Assembly: GCA_003797895.1 (NCBI GenBank)
Contig: RKQB01000001.1
Location: forward strand, 1-64,000
Direction of reading: 5' to 3'
Length of the DNA stretch: 64,000 bases
DNA from: Cyclobacteriaceae bacterium YHN15
GTDB taxonomy: Bacteria; Bacteroidota; Bacteroidia; Cytophagales; Cyclobacteriaceae
How positions within the stretch are numbered: the first letter of the stretch is position 1; each line of letters begins with the position of its first letter. The notes beneath the pieces are model-generated. The model had not been told where the DNA came from, made no database searches, and worked only from the letters and a program-made list of their open reading frames with translations. The position numbers and the translations under genes were made by a program. This document shows, piece after piece, positions 34,404 through 43,392 of the stretch.

Positions 34404-35504
34404 TTAAAATTTTTTTGTTCGGTTTCTCCTGTAATCTTCAAAAATCAGATCTCCCAATCCTTTTAAGCTACTGTAGTATGCATTACCATTGTTAACTTTG
34501 GTAAATTCCTTGACAAACTCTTTTAAGTAGGGGTCAGAAGCTATCATAAATGTAGTAACAGGAATTTTCAATTTCCTACATTGGGCAGCAAGTTTGAGAG
34601 TTTCACTCATGATTTTGCTGTCTATACCAAATGCATTTTTGTAGTATTTGATCCCAACCTTTAAGCATGTAGGTTTTCCATCTGTAATCATGAAAATTTG
34701 CTTATTGGGATTTTTCCTTCTCCTGAGTAAATCCATCGCAAGCTCCAAACCGGCTACAGTATTGGTATGGTAAGGGCCAACCTGTAAATAAGGAAGATCT
34801 TTTATTTCTATTTGCCATGCATCATTTCCAAAAACAATAATATCCAAGGTATCTTTAGGGTACCGGGTTTTGATTAATTCTGCAAGTGCCATTGCTACTT
34901 TTTTGGCAGGAGTGATGCGGTCTTCCCCATACAAAATCATAGAATGACTAATGTCAATCATCAATACGGTGGAAGTTTGGGTCCTGAATTCTTTTTCAAC
35001 AACCTCAAGGTCGTCTTCCGTTAAAAGATAATCACTGGAGAATCCATGATTAACTTGTGCATTCCGGATGGAATCTGTTAGGGCGATCTGATCGAGGTTG
35101 TCACCAAAACTATAGGGCCTTCGGTCAGTTCCTCTTTCATCTCCATCTCCGGATTGGGATGTTTTGTGACTTCCCCCCTTACCTTTTTTGAGCTTTCCAA
35201 AAATTTCTTCCAACGCATTTTTTCTGATAGTCTGTTCTGCCTTGGAGGTAATTTTTATTTCCCCTTTTAGATTTTCATCAGTGAGGTAACCTTTTGTCTT
35301 TAAATCTTCAATGAAATCACCAATTCCGTAATTTGGATTGGTCAGGTGATGTCGCTTATCAAGATTGCTCAGCCAGGACAAAGCTTCCCCCACATCTCCT
35401 CCAGTCATAGTGATCAATTGAAGAAAAATATTCAACAGATTTTCAAATGTGTTTTTCTCCGGATCTTGGGGAGGTATATATTGGGTGAATCGAAATCCTT
35501 TCAT
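34404..35504 (-). CDS. VWA domain protein, partner of the MoxR/ChlI-like ATPase
   Basis: A 366-residue protein with a helical N-terminal half, a charged linker (about 105-130) and a von Willebrand factor A domain from about 180. The metal-ion-dependent adhesion site DISHSM (DxSxS type) is near residue 188, with the later threonine in HTNTVAG and MITDGKPT. No signal peptide or membrane segment, so it acts in the cytoplasm with the ATPase encoded two bases downstream. It is the first gene of this minus-strand unit. Confidence 0.88.
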   Translation of the reverse strand: MKGFRFTQYIPPQDPEKNTFENLLNIFLQLITMTGGDVGEALSWLSNLDKRHHLTNPNYGIGDFIEDLKTKGYLTDENLKGEIKITSKAEQTIRKNALEEIFGKLKKGKGGSHKTSQSGDGDERGTDRRPYSFGDNLDQIALTDSIRNAQVNHGFSSDYLLTEDDLEVVEKEFRTQTSTVLMIDISHSMILYGEDRITPAKKVAMALAELIKTRYPKDTLDIIVFGNDAWQIEIKDLPYLQVGPYHTNTVAGLELAMDLLRRRKNPNKQIFMITDGKPTCLKVGIKYYKNAFGIDSKIMSETLKLAAQCRKLKIPVTTFMIASDPYLKEFVKEFTKVNNGNAYYSSLKGLGDLIFEDYRRNRTKKF

Positions 35505-35568
35505 GATAAACGTGTAACAAATAGGAAGGCTTATGAGTTTATATTATATACGTAAATTATTGATAATC

Positions 35569-35775
35569 ATGAAAAACTATTTATTTCCTGTTTATTTGGT
35601 TACATCATTTCTGATTATTTATGTAACCGCAATCCAGGTAAATCTGAATACTGGGATTCTTCTATTTCTATTTTCCTTATCTCCATTACCTGTAATTTGG
35701 ATGGTCTATAAGGTATTGACAGCTGATGTGGAAGTTAATGCTACTTTTGAGGAAAAGTGGTATGAGGACTTGTAA
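35569..35775 (+). CDS. Small two-span membrane protein, conserved in appearance, function unknown
   Basis: A 68-residue protein with two membrane helices (about 5-22 and 27-47) and an acidic tail, TFEEKWYEDL. The ATG at 35569 (MKNYLFP) is preferred over an upstream in-frame start at 35533. The layout resembles short uncharacterised proteins I associate with Bacteroidota. It is divergent from the VWA-protein gene and 210 bases upstream of the acylphosphatase gene. Confidence 0.6.
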   Translation: MKNYLFPVYLVTSFLIIYVTAIQVNLNTGILLFLFSLSPLPVIWMVYKVLTADVEVNATFEEKWYEDL

Positions 35776-35911
35776 ATATATATTCAGTTAATGAAATATT
35801 TAATTTAATATTTCTTCGTTAATTATAACTTAATCAAGTTAATGCTAACTTAATTTTAAGGTATATATAATTTTTTCTTAATGAAAATTGTATTTACCAA
35901 ATAAGAATATC

Positions 35912-35944
35912 TTGCTATATTAACGCAATGATTTTGTACTTTTG
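35912..35944 (+). promoter_or_regulatory. Acylphosphatase promoter
   Basis: TTG at 35912-35914 and TACTTTTG at 35937-35944 fit the Bacteroidota -33/-7 pair with a 22-base spacer. The ATG lies 42 bases further on. Confidence 0.55.
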
Positions 35945-35985
35945 TAATAACGGTATGATTGATATCTGATCTTATTCGGCAATTT

Positions 35986-36252
35986 ATGAACAGACGTATT
36001 AAGGTACATGGTAAGGTTCAAGGTGTTTTTTTCCGGAAAAACACCCAACAAAAAGCTGTTGAGTTAGGATTAAAAGGCTGGGTTAAAAACGAGGAAGACG
36101 GAACCGTTTCTATCGAAATTGAAGGGGAATTACATTCTATCATTGCTATGCAATCCTGGTTAAGGTTAGGCCCCCCTGATTCGACAGTTGAAAGTTTAGA
36201 GATAAATCATGGTGAAGACCAAGGTCATTCTGATTTTTTGATTCTGCAGTAA
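35986..36252 (+). CDS. Acylphosphatase
   Basis: An 88-residue enzyme that hydrolyses acyl phosphates in the cytoplasm. The family signature VHGKVQGVFFRKNTQQKA gives the catalytic arginine, and GWVKNEEDGTV carries the catalytic asparagine and the second signature. The ATG at 35986 starts a standard-length protein; a TTG at 35959 would add nine unlikely residues. Single-gene unit with the promoter listed at 35912-35944. Confidence 0.93.
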   Translation: MNRRIKVHGKVQGVFFRKNTQQKAVELGLKGWVKNEEDGTVSIEIEGELHSIIAMQSWLRLGPPDSTVESLEINHGEDQGHSDFLILQ

Positions 36253-36345
36253 ATATGTAAACATTTTCCATCTTTAAATTGCACTTGAATTTTTGTTTTT
36301 TGAAAATCAATCTCTAATTAGGTCTGAATGGGGATGATAAGAATC

Positions 36346-36374
36346 TTTCAGTATCAAGAATTTTGCTAATTTTG
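36346..36374 (+). promoter_or_regulatory. prfA promoter
   Basis: TAATTTTG at 36367-36374 is a perfect -7 box; a weak TTTC sits at 36346-36349, 17 bases upstream. The ATG follows 23 bases after. Confidence 0.45.
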
Positions 36375-36397
36375 CCCATCAAAAAAACCAGGATAAC

Positions 36398-37474
36398 ATG
36401 CTTGATAAATTACAAGCACTTAAAGATAGATTTATTGAAGTTGGCCAGCTCATAATTCAACCTGACGCCATGTCAGACATGAGTAAGTATACCAAATTGA
36501 CCAAGGAATACAAGGACTTGGAAAAAGTGGTAGCGCTTTATGATGAGTACAAATTGGTACTTCAAAATATTTCAAGTACCAAAGAGATTTTGGAAAAGGA
36601 AAAAGATCCAGATTTTCGGGAAATGGCAAAAATGGAATTGGATGAGCTGAAGGAAAGTGAGTCCAAGCTTGAATCCCAACTCAGGCAGCAATTAATCCCC
36701 AAGGATCCCAATGATTCCAAGGATTGTATATTGGAAATCAGGGGAGGTACAGGAGGGGATGAGGCCGCGATCTTTGCAGGAGATTTGTTCAGAATGTATG
36801 AACGCTTCTGTGAAAAACAGGGATGGAAACTCACTGTACTGGATTTGACCTTTGGTTCCTCCGGTGGCTATAAAGAAATTATAAGTACAGTAAGTGGAGC
36901 GGATGTCTACGGAATGCTCAAATATGAATCAGGGGTGCACCGTGTTCAAAGAGTCCCCACCACTGAAACGCAAGGTAGGGTGCACACCTCAGCTGCAACA
37001 GTGGCCGTATTGCCTGAAATGGATGAAGTGGAGGTAGATATCAACATGAATGATATCAGGAAAGACACTTTTTGTTCATCAGGCCCGGGAGGACAATCAG
37101 TCAATACCACTTATTCTGCGGTAAGGTTGACACATAATCCAACAGGTTTAGTAGTTACCTGCCAGGATGAAAAATCCCAGATTAAAAATTTTGAAAAAGC
37201 CTTAAAAGTACTCCGTTCAAGACTATATGAGATTGAATTGGCCAAGCATAATGAAGCAGTTGGTGCGCAAAGAAGGTCTATGGTAGCAAGTGGAGATCGT
37301 TCAGACAAGATCAGAACATATAATTATCCGCAGAGTAGGGTAACTGACCATCGTATAAACAAAACAGTATATAACCTTCCGGATGTAATGGACGGTAACA
37401 TTGAAGATTTTATTTCAGCACTGAGATTTGCTGAAAATCTTGAAAAAATGAAATCTACCGGAATGGAGGATTAG
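36398..37474 (+). CDS. prfA: Peptide chain release factor 1
   Basis: A 358-residue class I release factor that reads UAA and UAG. The peptidyl-tRNA hydrolysis motif GGQ is at 231-233 within [12 protein letters not shown]. The codon-recognition tripeptide region reads [14 protein letters not shown] (PxT type, here Pro-Thr-Thr), which identifies RF1 rather than RF2. N-terminal helical domain and length are standard. The methyltransferase partner prmC is not in the window. Confidence 0.97.
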   Translation: MLDKLQALKDRFIEVGQLIIQPDAMSDMSKYTKLTKEYKDLEKVVALYDEYKLVLQNISSTKEILEKEKDPDFREMAKMELDELKESESKLESQLRQQLIPKDPNDSKDCILEIRGGTGGDEAAIFAGDLFRMYERFCEKQGWKLTVLDLTFGSSGGYKEIISTVSGADVYGMLKYESGVHRVQRVPTTETQGRVHTSAATVAVLPEMDEVEVDINMNDIRKDTFCSSGPGGQSVNTTYSAVRLTHNPTGLVVTCQDEKSQIKNFEKALKVLRSRLYEIELAKHNEAVGAQRRSMVASGDRSDKIRTYNYPQSRVTDHRINKTVYNLPDVMDGNIEDFISALRFAENLEKMKSTGMED

Positions 37475-37590
37475 GTTTTATAATTGATCCTATTTTTCTA
37501 CAATCCACTTCCCATTAAAATATTCGATATTTAAAAAAATCAGGGATTTGTCTATGACAAGCAAGAAAAGAGAATTAATTTAATTGGATA

Positions 37591-38130
37591 ATGAAGATTG
37601 AAGGAAAGAAAAATGTAAGCCTTATTTCATGGAATGATGGACACTTCCATCAGCTTTATCCTTTAGCAAACAATCCCAATATTGCAAAAAATCTCAGAGA
37701 TAGCTTTCCTTTTCCTTATACGATTCATGATGCCCGACATTGGATAGAGCATAACATCAAATTTAATCCGCCGCAAAATTTTGCTATTGAATATGAAGGG
37801 AAATTAGCTGGAGCCATAGGTTGTGAAATCGGAAAAGATGAATTGCGAACCAATATGGAAGTAGGTTTTTGGATTGGCCAGCCCTTTTGGGGGAAAGGAA
37901 TAGCTTCTGAGGCTTTGGTTTTGTATACCGAGTATGCCCTTGATAAATTTCCAGAAGTTAAAAGGATATATTCTCAGGTTTTTGAAACAAATATTGCTTC
38001 AATGAAGGTATTGGAAAATGCGGGTTTTGAGCCGGAGGCTATTTTAAGACATGCCTATATAAAAAACGGAAGAATCGGTGATCTTTTTCAGTATGTTATC
38101 CTTAGGGAAGAAGTTGAAAAACAACAATAA
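37591..38130 (+). CDS. GNAT-family N-acetyltransferase (RimJ/RimL-like)
   Basis: A 179-residue acetyltransferase of the Acetyltransf_3 type. The acetyl-CoA-binding segment is EVGFWIGQPFWGKGIASEAL (near 90-109), with a C-terminal NIASMKVLENAGF helix-turn typical of the RimJ/RimL/SpeG branch. The acceptor is unknown. Transcribed alone, ending at a strong terminator. Confidence 0.9.
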   Translation: MKIEGKKNVSLISWNDGHFHQLYPLANNPNIAKNLRDSFPFPYTIHDARHWIEHNIKFNPPQNFAIEYEGKLAGAIGCEIGKDELRTNMEVGFWIGQPFWGKGIASEALVLYTEYALDKFPEVKRIYSQVFETNIASMKVLENAGFEPEAILRHAYIKNGRIGDLFQYVILREEVEKQQ

Positions 38131-38159
38131 AAAACCTCTCATAATTGAGAGGTTTTTTA
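38129..38159. terminator. Bidirectional terminator between GNAT and PLP enzyme genes
   Basis: An 11-bp stem with A- and T-runs on its two sides and a four-base loop between convergent stop codons. Confidence 0.93.
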
Positions 38160-38160
38160 T

Positions 38161-39411
38161 TTAACAATTTTCCAAAGCTTGACTGATATCCCAAATAATA
38201 TCCGAATAATGCTCAACTCCAACCGATATCCTGATTAATTTATCGCTTATTCCCATGCTTGCTTTATCTGTTGCAGAGACATCACTATGTGTCATAGTAG
38301 CAGGGTGTTCCGCCAATGATTCGGTACTTCCTAAAGAAACTGCCAGTTTTATTAATTTTAAATGATTTAAAAAGGCAAATGCTTCTTTCTCCCCTCCTTT
38401 GACATCAAAAGATAGCATGGCTCCGGCACTGAACAGTTGTTTTTTATAAATTGTGTGCTGGCTGGTTCCAGGTTCTAAAAGTCCTAAATAATACACTTTT
38501 TCCACTTTGGGATGATTCTTTAAAAAATCAGCAACTTTTTCTGCATTTTCAGCTTGTTGTGTCATCCTTACTTTCAAAGTTTCTAAACTTCTCATTAACA
38601 GCCACCCAGTCCAGGGACCTGCCATATTCCCCAAAAATGTTCTTAGTGTCCTTACCCTTTTCATGTGTTTGGACCGACCTAAAACAGCTCCTGCAATCAG
38701 ATCGGAATGTCCGCCAATATATTTTGTGGCGGAATAGACCACCAAATCTGCTCCATATTTCAAAGGATGTTGCCATAAGGGACCCATATAGGTGTTGTCC
38801 ACGCAGACAATCACCTCATTGCTCTCATTAGAAAACGCATCAGCCAGTTTCCTGCATTCTTCCAGATCAAAAAGTGCATTGGTAGGATTAGCAGGTGTTT
38901 CGACGTACACCATTTTTAGTTTCTGTCCTAACCCTTGTTGTTTTATTTCCTGAATTATTTGTTCTGTGGATTGGGTATTGGTAAATCCCATCCCCTGTAT
39001 TCCATATTGAGGAAGTACTTTGTTAATAAAATGATCAGTTCCTCCATATACCGGTTTGCTATATAATAATATGTCCCCTGGCCTAAGGAATTCCAACATG
39101 ACAGTGGAGATAGCAGACATTCCACTTTCAAATACAGCACATTCATCTGCACCATCCCAAAGGCAAAGCCTTTCTTCTAAAATCTGCAGATCCGGATTGT
39201 TTAATCTGGAATAAATCAGTCCCAACTCCTCATTGGGTTCCTTTTCCCTTTGGCCATAGGCCACTTCAAAAAAGGCTTTTCCCTCCTCTGCAGAATTAAA
39301 TACAAATGTGGAGGTTTGGAAAATAGGGCATTTGATGGCTCCTTCAGATAAAGCAGGCTTATAGCCATGCGACATCATGAGACTCTCGGGGTGAAAATAT
39401 CTGTTGTCCAT
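38161..39411 (-). CDS. Cys/Met-metabolism PLP enzyme (cystathionine gamma-synthase family)
   Basis: A 416-residue fold-type I PLP enzyme of the trans-sulfuration family. Visible: YSRLNNPDL (near 68), FESGMSAIS (near 95), VETPANPTN (near 168), DNTYMGP and the cofactor lysine Lys230 in SATKYIGGHSD, then SLGSTESL near 352. Members make or split cystathionine or methionine; an uncommon 30-residue insertion near the N-terminus (FFEVAYGQREKEP) marks a subfamily usually labelled simply as cystathionine gamma-synthase family. The substrate is not settled. Stands alone. Confidence 0.9.
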   Translation of the reverse strand: MDNRYFHPESLMMSHGYKPALSEGAIKCPIFQTSTFVFNSAEEGKAFFEVAYGQREKEPNEELGLIYSRLNNPDLQILEERLCLWDGADECAVFESGMSAISTVMLEFLRPGDILLYSKPVYGGTDHFINKVLPQYGIQGMGFTNTQSTEQIIQEIKQQGLGQKLKMVYVETPANPTNALFDLEECRKLADAFSNESNEVIVCVDNTYMGPLWQHPLKYGADLVVYSATKYIGGHSDLIAGAVLGRSKHMKRVRTLRTFLGNMAGPWTGWLLMRSLETLKVRMTQQAENAEKVADFLKNHPKVEKVYYLGLLEPGTSQHTIYKKQLFSAGAMLSFDVKGGEKEAFAFLNHLKLIKLAVSLGSTESLAEHPATMTHSDVSATDKASMGISDKLIRISVGVEHYSDIIWDISQALENC

Positions 39412-39618
39412 TATGTTTGGGTTTACGGATGTAAATCACCATAAAAGGCTGGAAATAATCAAGGGAGTCTAAAATATTATTTTGATAATGTTAAAAATAC
39501 GTTTATATAATTTTACAAAAACAAAACTTTATTTCGCCATAGTTGAAATAATAAAATTAAAATTTAATTATAAGCTTTTAGATTGCTTCCTCGGCAATAA
39601 AATAGCGAGCTTGTTATT

Positions 39619-42426
39619 TTACCTAACCAAAACCTTTTTGTAAAATTCCTTTTCTCTGGTTTGTATAACAATATTGTAAAATCCCTGAGGCAGGTTTCTA
39701 AATTGGTATTCAGCTATTCCCAGTTCGGGAATAATCTGATTCATGGTTTGGCCTAAAGCATTCACGATGCGAATTTGCTGTACCCTACCGATTCCTTGAA
39801 TACTGACTTTGAAATCGCCAGAAGATGGATTTGGATAAACCTTTATTCTTTCTTCCCCGAATGTTTCCTCTCCGATGGAGGTGATGATATTAACATTTAC
39901 AGAAAGTTCATTTGGTTCTCCTTCATTGCAACCGTTCATTGGCGTGACAGTAATTGTGAAATCTCCCTCCCTTTCCCAAATTACGGTTATTTTATTACTT
40001 CCCTGACCTTCCAGAATTCTTCCTCCCTGCCCGCTGATGGTCCATTGAAAATTGACTTCAGGCACTAAGGTTACCTCGTAGGTTTCCTGCGTAAAGCCTA
40101 CCATTTCAGGTCCTGAAATCTCGGAAGGTCTCTGTGGAGGTGATTGAACCAAAATTTCCTTTGTATAGGTTTGGCCTTCTCCACAAGGATTGTTTGGCGT
40201 TACTTTTAAACTAGGTTGGTTTGCTCCTGTCCATCTTACCTGAATTTGGCTTTCTCCCTGACCTTCCAGAATTTCACCGCCATTTATTTCCCAAATGAAA
40301 ATAGTTCCTGGAATGTCTGGGACAGCATAAGCTTCCACTGTATTCACACAAACTGCTCCCTCTCCTTCGATATCTCCAATAGCCTGGGGCGTGGTGGAAA
40401 CTATTACTTCCAGTCCGGTTGTGCCACTATTACCGCAAAAATTCTTTCCTCTTACCAATACGGCATTTCTTCCTGGTAAATCCCATTCCACTACCAATCT
40501 GCTTGTTCCCTGTCCTTCTATAATACGGCCACCGTCTACCCGCCATTCAAATTCAACTTCTAACCCTATGGGTTCCTGAACAGTATAAACCTGCTGACTT
40601 AAACAAACATTGTTTTCACCAAATATAAGAGTGGGTTGCTCAGGAACCTGGCAATCATAACTGAATAATGTCCCGTTTTCCCCAACTGCAAATCCATTAC
40701 TTAAAGTACCAAAGCTAATTCCTGTGAAATTCTGGAAAGTAGCCGTCGTTAATTGCTCCCATGTTTCACCGCCATCTTTGGTCTGTATCATCAAACCCTT
40801 CTCTCCAGCTACAAAGCCTACTTGTTCATCCAAAAAAGTCACTGCATTGAAATTCTGGTTGTAGGGAAGATTAATCCTTGTCCAGCTTAAACCTTTGTTT
40901 TCGGTTTTGAAAATAGTACCTGCGTGGCCCACAATGACGGCAGAATTTTCATCCAAAATAGAAATTGAATTCAGGTTTTCTGTAGTGGAAATAGATACAT
41001 TTTTCCAATCCCCGTTTTCAAGAATTGCGACAAAACCCATAGACCCTATGATAATTCCTGATTCCTCATTAAAAAAAGCGATTTTATTAAAATTAAAATT
41101 GGTATTGCCAATATTGATGGTTTCCCAATTCACCCCTCCGTTTTCAGTTTTGCTTAAAAAACCGTTCTCTCCTACAGCATACCCCAAGTTGTTGTTGAAA
41201 AAATATAAACCTTTGATATTTTCATTTGTTCCTGGGTTGAGAGAGGACCAGTTTACTCCAGAATTGGTGGTTCTAAGGATTACTCCCCCATCCCCACAAA
41301 CATACCCAAATGCATTTGTTGTAAAAAACAACCCGTTAAATGTATTGGAAAGGGGTCTTGATCGATCAATTAAGGAGTTTCCTCCATTGGTGGTGACAAA
41401 AAAACTACCATTCTCCCCTATGATATAGCCCAAGGTAGCAGTTCTAAATTGCGTTCCCTGATAATCGATTTCCCTTCCTGATAACCTTAGCCCCCAACTT
41501 CCTCCGGAATTGTTTGAAGCAAGGAGAAAACCGTTGGTACCTACTGCAAATACCACGTTGGCGTTTGCTCTAAAGCTTGCATCTACATAATTTTGTTGAT
41601 TGTTGACATTGATGGCATCGAAAGTAGTACCGGCATTTAAAGTCCTTAACAGGGTGGCGTTTTGTCCGGTCACAACTCCTAAATTCGGGTTTGATCGGTT
41701 GAATGATACTGCAAAAAGATCCCGTTCTGTTCCTGATGTAATTTCCGTCCAGGTTTCCCCAGCATCCAAGGTTTTAATGATGGTACCTCTTTGTCCTACA
41801 GCATAACCGATTTCGGAGGATACAAAATAGGTGTCATTGAGACCATTTGTTTGGCCTGTTGCTTTTAAATCCCAATTATTTCCTCCATTGAACGTTCGGA
41901 TAATTTCACCATTTGATGTGGTTACATATCCGGTATCAGCATTGAAGAAATAAAGACTTTTCAGATCAGACGCAGTCCCCACACTTTGTTTCGACCAGGT
42001 TTGTCCCGAATTGGTAGATCTGTAAACTTCCCCATTGTCTCCAACAATATAAACCCTGGTCTGATTTAGAAATTTAACTTTATTGAGTTTGATGTCACTT
42101 CCTATATTCAACAATTGCCAATCTGCTCCCCCATTGGTGGTCCTGAAAATATTTCCGTTTTCTCCCACCATTATACCAAGTGTCTCATTGAAAAAATCTA
42201 CCGATAGCATCCTTACTTTTGTTGGTGCTTCCTGTTCTACCCAGCTAAGCCCGCCATCTATGCTTTTTAAAATTATCTCATTTCCTGAAATGTAACCGAC
42301 TTCTTCATTCACCCAAACAATTCCGGTGAATTGATTGCCCCAGCCGCCTAATCTTCTCCAAGTTTGGGCTTCTACGAGTGAGAAAAAAAATAACAGTAAA
42401 AAGGTAAGATATAAATGTTGCCTCAT
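39619..42426 (-). CDS. Type IX-secreted Asp-box (YCF48-like) and PKD-like repeat protein
   Basis: A 935-residue exported protein. A signal peptide (residues 1-20, ending VEA) precedes about thirteen repeats of roughly 40 residues, each ending in an Asp-box such as DGGLSW, NGGADW or NSGQTW, which should fold as one or two beta-propellers. Three PKD-like modules follow (about 600-840), each with a near-identical G-G-x-I-x-E-G-Q-G segment. The end is a type IX secretion sorting domain (VYPNPSSGDF, GQTMNQ and a closing KKVLVR). It is therefore expected to cross the outer membrane by T9SS and be released or lipid-anchored. Ligand unknown. Asp-boxes alone do not imply sialidase activity. Confidence 0.92.
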   Translation of the reverse strand: MRQHLYLTFLLLFFFSLVEAQTWRRLGGWGNQFTGIVWVNEEVGYISGNEIILKSIDGGLSWVEQEAPTKVRMLSVDFFNETLGIMVGENGNIFRTTNGGADWQLLNIGSDIKLNKVKFLNQTRVYIVGDNGEVYRSTNSGQTWSKQSVGTASDLKSLYFFNADTGYVTTSNGEIIRTFNGGNNWDLKATGQTNGLNDTYFVSSEIGYAVGQRGTIIKTLDAGETWTEITSGTERDLFAVSFNRSNPNLGVVTGQNATLLRTLNAGTTFDAINVNNQQNYVDASFRANANVVFAVGTNGFLLASNNSGGSWGLRLSGREIDYQGTQFRTATLGYIIGENGSFFVTTNGGNSLIDRSRPLSNTFNGLFFTTNAFGYVCGDGGVILRTTNSGVNWSSLNPGTNENIKGLYFFNNNLGYAVGENGFLSKTENGGVNWETINIGNTNFNFNKIAFFNEESGIIIGSMGFVAILENGDWKNVSISTTENLNSISILDENSAVIVGHAGTIFKTENKGLSWTRINLPYNQNFNAVTFLDEQVGFVAGEKGLMIQTKDGGETWEQLTTATFQNFTGISFGTLSNGFAVGENGTLFSYDCQVPEQPTLIFGENNVCLSQQVYTVQEPIGLEVEFEWRVDGGRIIEGQGTSRLVVEWDLPGRNAVLVRGKNFCGNSGTTGLEVIVSTTPQAIGDIEGEGAVCVNTVEAYAVPDIPGTIFIWEINGGEILEGQGESQIQVRWTGANQPSLKVTPNNPCGEGQTYTKEILVQSPPQRPSEISGPEMVGFTQETYEVTLVPEVNFQWTISGQGGRILEGQGSNKITVIWEREGDFTITVTPMNGCNEGEPNELSVNVNIITSIGEETFGEERIKVYPNPSSGDFKVSIQGIGRVQQIRIVNALGQTMNQIIPELGIAEYQFRNLPQGFYNIVIQTREKEFYKKVLVR

Positions 42427-42603
42427 TGGTTTTCAATCAACTAGATATCACAAAAATAGGATAATTAAGCTAAAATGAAAGAGTATTTAGGGATCTGTCA
42501 TAAAAATACACTAATAGATTAGTTAATTAATGACATAAACTGCAATTAAGTTTTTAGAAATTAACAATAAAGCCCTATTTTTAATAAAGAATTAAAAAAA
42601 GTC

Positions 42604-43257
42604 ATGAGAAAAAAAATTTGCATTCTTTTGTTTTTGATCGGATTATATGGATGCGGCTCAAATGAACGGGTAAGTAAAGAAGTTTTTGAAGAAGTCAACA
42701 AAAGCATGGAGGTTAAGAAAGTTAATGAGGCAGATGTGATCAAAGAAGCATTGAAATGGGGAGATGAAATTTCAACTGAAGCACAATCCCAACTGATTAC
42801 AGCTTTGCAAAATGCTATTGGGGAAAAGGGAATTCCTGGAGCAATTGAGTTTTGTAATGTCCAGGCCTTACCTATTTTGAATGAGGTGGCTTCAAAATAC
42901 AATGTAAAAATAAGGAGAGCTTCACATCGCTATAGAAATCCCGAAGACAAGCCTCTTGATTTTGAGGAATTGATATTGGATGCCTATGCTTACAATCTGG
43001 AAAATGATATTTCCAACGAACCCAATATTCAAAAGTTGGAAAATGGTGAAATCCTTTTTTACTCCAAAGCTATCCATATTCCCAATGCGCTTTGTTTAAA
43101 TTGTCATGGAACTATAGGAAAGGAGATAAGTACGGAAACAGAAAAAAAACTGATGGAGCTCTACCCAGAAGATAAAGCGACAGGACATAAGTTAGGGGAC
43201 CTGAGAGGAATATGGAGTATTCAGATCCCAAAAAAAGAGGTAATTAAAAGAATGTGA
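42604..43257 (+). CDS. DUF3365/Tll0287-like heme c lipoprotein
   Basis: A 217-residue probable lipoprotein. The lipobox LYGC follows a short hydrophobic signal (Cys17). The mature part resembles DUF3365 heme-sensor/redox proteins: a four-helix-like first half, RRASHRYRNPEDKP (near 102) and the c-type heme motif CLNCH at Cys164, Cys167 and His168. The heme is presumably attached in the periplasm. It starts the plus-strand run leading to the Tat oxidoreductases, though a 135-base gap separates it from the next gene. Confidence 0.85.
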   Translation: MRKKICILLFLIGLYGCGSNERVSKEVFEEVNKSMEVKKVNEADVIKEALKWGDEISTEAQSQLITALQNAIGEKGIPGAIEFCNVQALPILNEVASKYNVKIRRASHRYRNPEDKPLDFEELILDAYAYNLENDISNEPNIQKLENGEILFYSKAIHIPNALCLNCHGTIGKEISTETEKKLMELYPEDKATGHKLGDLRGIWSIQIPKKEVIKRM

Positions 43258-43392
43258 CAAAGAACAAAAAAGCTAGATTCAAAAAAAAGTCAATTATTTT
43301 AACTTTTTTATATATATTATTAACCTGCTGAAATAAATTGTTTTTCATTCTTATGGATTTGGTTTAATTTTCTATTCTCTCAAAAGAACCAA

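Noticed and set aside
40895..41428. 177-codon plus-strand frame inside the Asp-box gene
   Set aside because: Periodic antisense translation of the repeat array; no independent evidence.
39619..42426. Sialidase because of Asp-boxes
   Set aside because: Asp-boxes are structural; the sialidase arginine triad and other catalytic residues were not evident.
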